Below the pieces are notes generated by a model, which was not told the origin of the DNA, did not search any database, and saw nothing but the letters and a program-made list of their open reading frames with translations. The position numbers were made by a program, and so were the translations under genes. This document shows positions 61,667 through 64,000 of a stretch of 64,000 nucleotides of DNA, piece by piece (positions within the stretch are counted from its first letter, which is position 1; each line of letters starts with the position of its first letter). The stretch is from Pachysolen tannophilus NRRL Y-2460 (taxonomy: Eukaryota > Ascomycota > Pichiomycetes > Alaninales > Pachysolenaceae). The stretch spans positions 739,370 through 803,369 of the forward strand of contig KV454014.1 of assembly GCA_001661245.1 (NCBI GenBank), written 5' to 3'.

Positions 61667-64000
61667 TCATGTCTGAGCCAGAGCTTCGGCCTGATTTTTC
61701 AATTTGAATAACATATACTCGGCACTGTGACCAAATCTATTGAATCCAAAAACACCTGCACCAGGCAAGATAACTTCTTCATCCAATGTATTATTATCTT
61801 CTTCTTCCGTATCCTTTTCTGCTTCTTCATCTCTTTGAATTTCTTCGTCTGCCTTTTCGACTGTGACTGATTCTTTGTTGTCATCTTCAATAGGCTTAAT
61901 AACCCGTCTTCTTCTCTTAACTGGCGGCAAACCATCAAAAAATTCGGCTTTAGCCAGAATTCTTTTTCTCTCTTCTTCCTCTTCTTCGTCAACTCTAATC
62001 TCAGGCTTTGGCTTTCTTGGAATTCTTCCTTTGCCAAATCTCAACAAATCAGAATTTCTTTCATTAAAGAATTCTTGATTGATAATACGATTGTTTACCA
62101 CAACAGGAGGACCCCTAAACCATACGTTAGGTAATGGTGGTGAATTAGTTCCTCTACTACCTTCCAGTTCGGCATCTTTTTGTGATTGTTGAAATTCATT
62201 AGCAATATAGGTTGAACTTTTCAATAATCTATCCTTGTTTTTCAAATCCAAGACATTAGTAAAAGCTTGTACTAACTCCCTATTGTTATTGATTAATTTC
62301 TGTAACCTATAAGGAATAAGAAAAGAGTTTGAGGTAGTTGATGGAATGAAGTTTGAAACACTGTGATGTAACTGGTTATAAGGAGACGATACAATTTTTG
62401 TAGAAAACTGTGTTTGCTGATGATTAGCATATTGATTATTATTAATCACACTTATGTTATTATTAACGTTGCCATAGTAATGCAGTTGCTGTAAAACTTG
62501 TGGATGCTGCCTATAAGCCTGTTGCAGTTGCTGCTGCAGGTGTTGTTGCAGTTGTTGTTGCAGTTGCAGTTGCAGTTGTTGTTGTTGCAGTTGTTGCTGC
62601 TGCTGTAACTGATGAGGCTGCGCTTGTTGTTGTTGAAATTGTTGAGTTTGCTGATGAAACTGGTGAGTGTGGGAAACCGGTTGTGGAGAACTATAGTGGG
62701 AAGAGGTTGATTTTTTAATAATCACGTTTCTTGCAGGACTTGATAAATACTGACCCAAATCATCATCCAAGGCGGGACCTCTCTTATAAACACCACCGAT
62801 TAATGGTGGAGCATTTAATGATGCAATTATTGGTTCAGGGATAGGATCGCGTTCAGTTGCATTTGGAGGTAACAAATGCATCAAAGGTGAAGTAAATTTC
62901 TGGAAAAATCTCAAATTTCCATTTGGAAATGGAATAATCGGATCTTCAATTTCACGTACTTCATCTGGAATACATGCTTTCCAAGTTCTAATTTTATTGA
63001 AATTTTTATCATGATCAGAATATCTAAATTCACAAATAAATAATGGACCTTCAAATTTAAAAGCAGGTTCACCTCTTTGATATCTGGTAAAATAAGCAAC
63101 GTAACACGGTCCAATAATATCTTCAACCAAATGATCTCTATATTGTCCAGTTTTGAAAACTTCATTTTCATAAAATAATCTATCCACTCTATGAACAGTT
63201 TGTTCTGGTCTATAATACCAACAAACATTAACATATCTTTTATTACCATCATCAGGAGTAGACCATATTCTAAAAATTTGTGCTGGGATTGGTTTAGTTT
63301 CATCGTTTGGATTTCTTAATAAAATCCAATCACCTACTTTATACGTATGATCATTAATTTCCAAATAATCAATTGGAACTCTCATACCATGAGCATCACT
63401 AACTAAATAAGATGAATCAGGTTTTGCCAACTCTTCACTAATGATAACTTTAACAGTTTGTTCAAATTCCAAAATTTTTTGCATCATTTCAGGGTTTGTA
63501 TCTTGATAATATAATTTATTATTTTCAATAACTAAAAATAAATCATTTAAAAAACTTTCAACATTTGGATATTTTCTTTGTTTTGTTTTAATTCTAATAT
63601 TATCAATACAAATTGGATTTGAAATTTTTTTATAATAATCAGGTTTAATTTGAATATTTGGTAATCTATCAAGGTCTGCGTATAATAATTCACCTTTTGA
63701 ATTTCTTTGTTTTTTCATATTTCTCATAATGTTTTTAATTCTTTGTTCATGAGGTTTATCAATAACAGGAGGTTTACCTCTTTTATTCCAACTTTCTAAA
63801 ATTTCACGTTGATTTGGATGAGGTGCTAAAGCTGTTGTTGTATTCAAGACGATTGGTGATGGTTTTGGGACCATTACCGGTTGTTGATCCATTGTGATAA
63901 CAGTTGGTGTTGGTGTTGGTGTTGGTGTTCCAGAAGTAGACACTGTTCCATGAGAATTTGGAATATTTGTAGGAGCAGATATATTATTATTATATGAGCC
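61667..64000 (-). CDS. RSC1: RSC chromatin-remodelling subunit Rsc1/Rsc2, 5' end beyond the window
   Basis: 777 codons are visible and the frame stays open to the window edge, so the start and N-terminus lie outside. A bromodomain runs roughly from HEQRIKN to VKVII (about visible residues 84-185). A BAH domain follows: HTYKVGDWILLRNPNDETKPIPAQIFRIW, CWYYRPEQTVHRVDRLFYENEVFKTGQYRDHL and FTRYQRGEPAFKFEGPLFICEF appear in pieces. This order is that of the second bromodomain and BAH of Rsc1/Rsc2; the first bromodomain is expected off the edge. A long Q/L tract and an acidic/basic region complete the C-terminus. The GTG at 63943 is not a start. Confidence 0.93.
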   Translation of the reverse strand, partial: GSYNNNISAPTNIPNSHGTVSTSGTPTPTPTPTVITMDQQPVMVPKPSPIVLNTTTALAPHPNQREILESWNKRGKPPVIDKPHEQRIKNIMRNMKKQRNSKGELLYADLDRLPNIQIKPDYYKKISNPICIDNIRIKTKQRKYPNVESFLNDLFLVIENNKLYYQDTNPEMMQKILEFEQTVKVIISEELAKPDSSYLVSDAHGMRVPIDYLEINDHTYKVGDWILLRNPNDETKPIPAQIFRIWSTPDDGNKRYVNVCWYYRPEQTVHRVDRLFYENEVFKTGQYRDHLVEDIIGPCYVAYFTRYQRGEPAFKFEGPLFICEFRYSDHDKNFNKIRTWKACIPDEVREIEDPIIPFPNGNLRFFQKFTSPLMHLLPPNATERDPIPEPIIASLNAPPLIGGVYKRGPALDDDLGQYLSSPARNVIIKKSTSSHYSSPQPVSHTHQFHQQTQQFQQQQAQPHQLQQQQQLQQQQLQLQLQQQLQQHLQQQLQQAYRQHPQVLQQLHYYGNVNNNISVINNNQYANHQQTQFSTKIVSSPYNQLHHSVSNFIPSTTSNSFLIPYRLQKLINNNRELVQAFTNVLDLKNKDRLLKSSTYIANEFQQSQKDAELEGSRGTNSPPLPNVWFRGPPVVVNNRIINQEFFNERNSDLLRFGKGRIPRKPKPEIRVDEEEEEERKRILAKAEFFDGLPPVKRRRRVIKPIEDDNKESVTVEKADEEIQRDEEAEKDTEEEDNNTLDEEVILPGAGVFGFNRFGHSAEYMLFKLKNQAEALAQT

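Noticed and set aside
1-64000. LTR or other mobile elements near the two tRNA genes, CRISPR arrays, rRNA
   Set aside because: Flanks of both tRNAs show no paired terminal repeats with TG...CA ends and no reverse transcriptase, integrase or transposase segment. No spaced repeats or rRNA were seen.

Overview
The window is nuclear DNA from a budding yeast (Saccharomycotina) and comes from a draft assembly with two runs of N. The sequence is very AT-rich. Intergenic regions are full of A/T homopolymers and TA microsatellites. Almost every protein belongs to a family known from yeasts, and the few introns have GTAAGT donors. Two observations narrow the lineage. First, a clear NDUFAF5-type complex I assembly factor (30249-31238) argues against Saccharomycetaceae, which lost complex I. 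Second, CTG codons in one zinc-cluster gene line up with TTA, TTG or CTT codons in its tandem paralogue, so CTG most likely means leucine and the CUG-Ser and CUG-Ala clades are unlikely. A complex-I-bearing standard-code yeast, for example of the Phaffomycetaceae/Wickerhamomyces type, would fit. That placement is inference.

Left part (1-15.6 kb): a GSK-3 kinase (RIM11 type), a tRNA-Val(UAC), two tandem Zn2Cys6 transcription factors (the first with its frame interrupted at an A run), and an anion:cation symporter of the Dal5/ACS family. KXD1 follows. Then come a spliced Gfo/Idh/MocA oxidoreductase (YMR315W type) and a PhyH-family dioxygenase, which share a GC-rich divergent promoter with several CGG/CCG inverted repeats. 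The regulators, transporter and two redox enzymes are the most accessory-looking stretch and may form a loose metabolic neighbourhood.

Middle part (15.6-46 kb) is mostly housekeeping: VPS9, MPC1, DDC1, an unrecognised large type II membrane protein, an assembly gap, a divergent branched-chain aminotransferase, HSH49, a predicted mitochondrial RNA/translation factor paired head-to-head with the NDUFAF5 homologue, CIN1, a DUF1769 protein, a spliced SVL3/PAM1-type protein whose intron holds the second gap, an unrecognised secreted protein, KAP114 and tRNA-Leu(UAA).

Right part (46-64 kb): TAL1, MTE1/ZGRF1-type DUF2439 protein, a 72-residue protein with a 5'-UTR intron, ETF alpha (AIM45), YFH7 kinase and RCK2-type kinase. 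A 2.9 kb intergenic region rich in short tandem and inverted repeats follows. Next is a secreted aspartyl-protease-fold protein whose two catalytic motifs and flap are all degenerate. Last is the 3' part of an RSC1/RSC2 gene that runs off the window. No rRNA, CRISPR, recognisable transposon or virus-like element was found.
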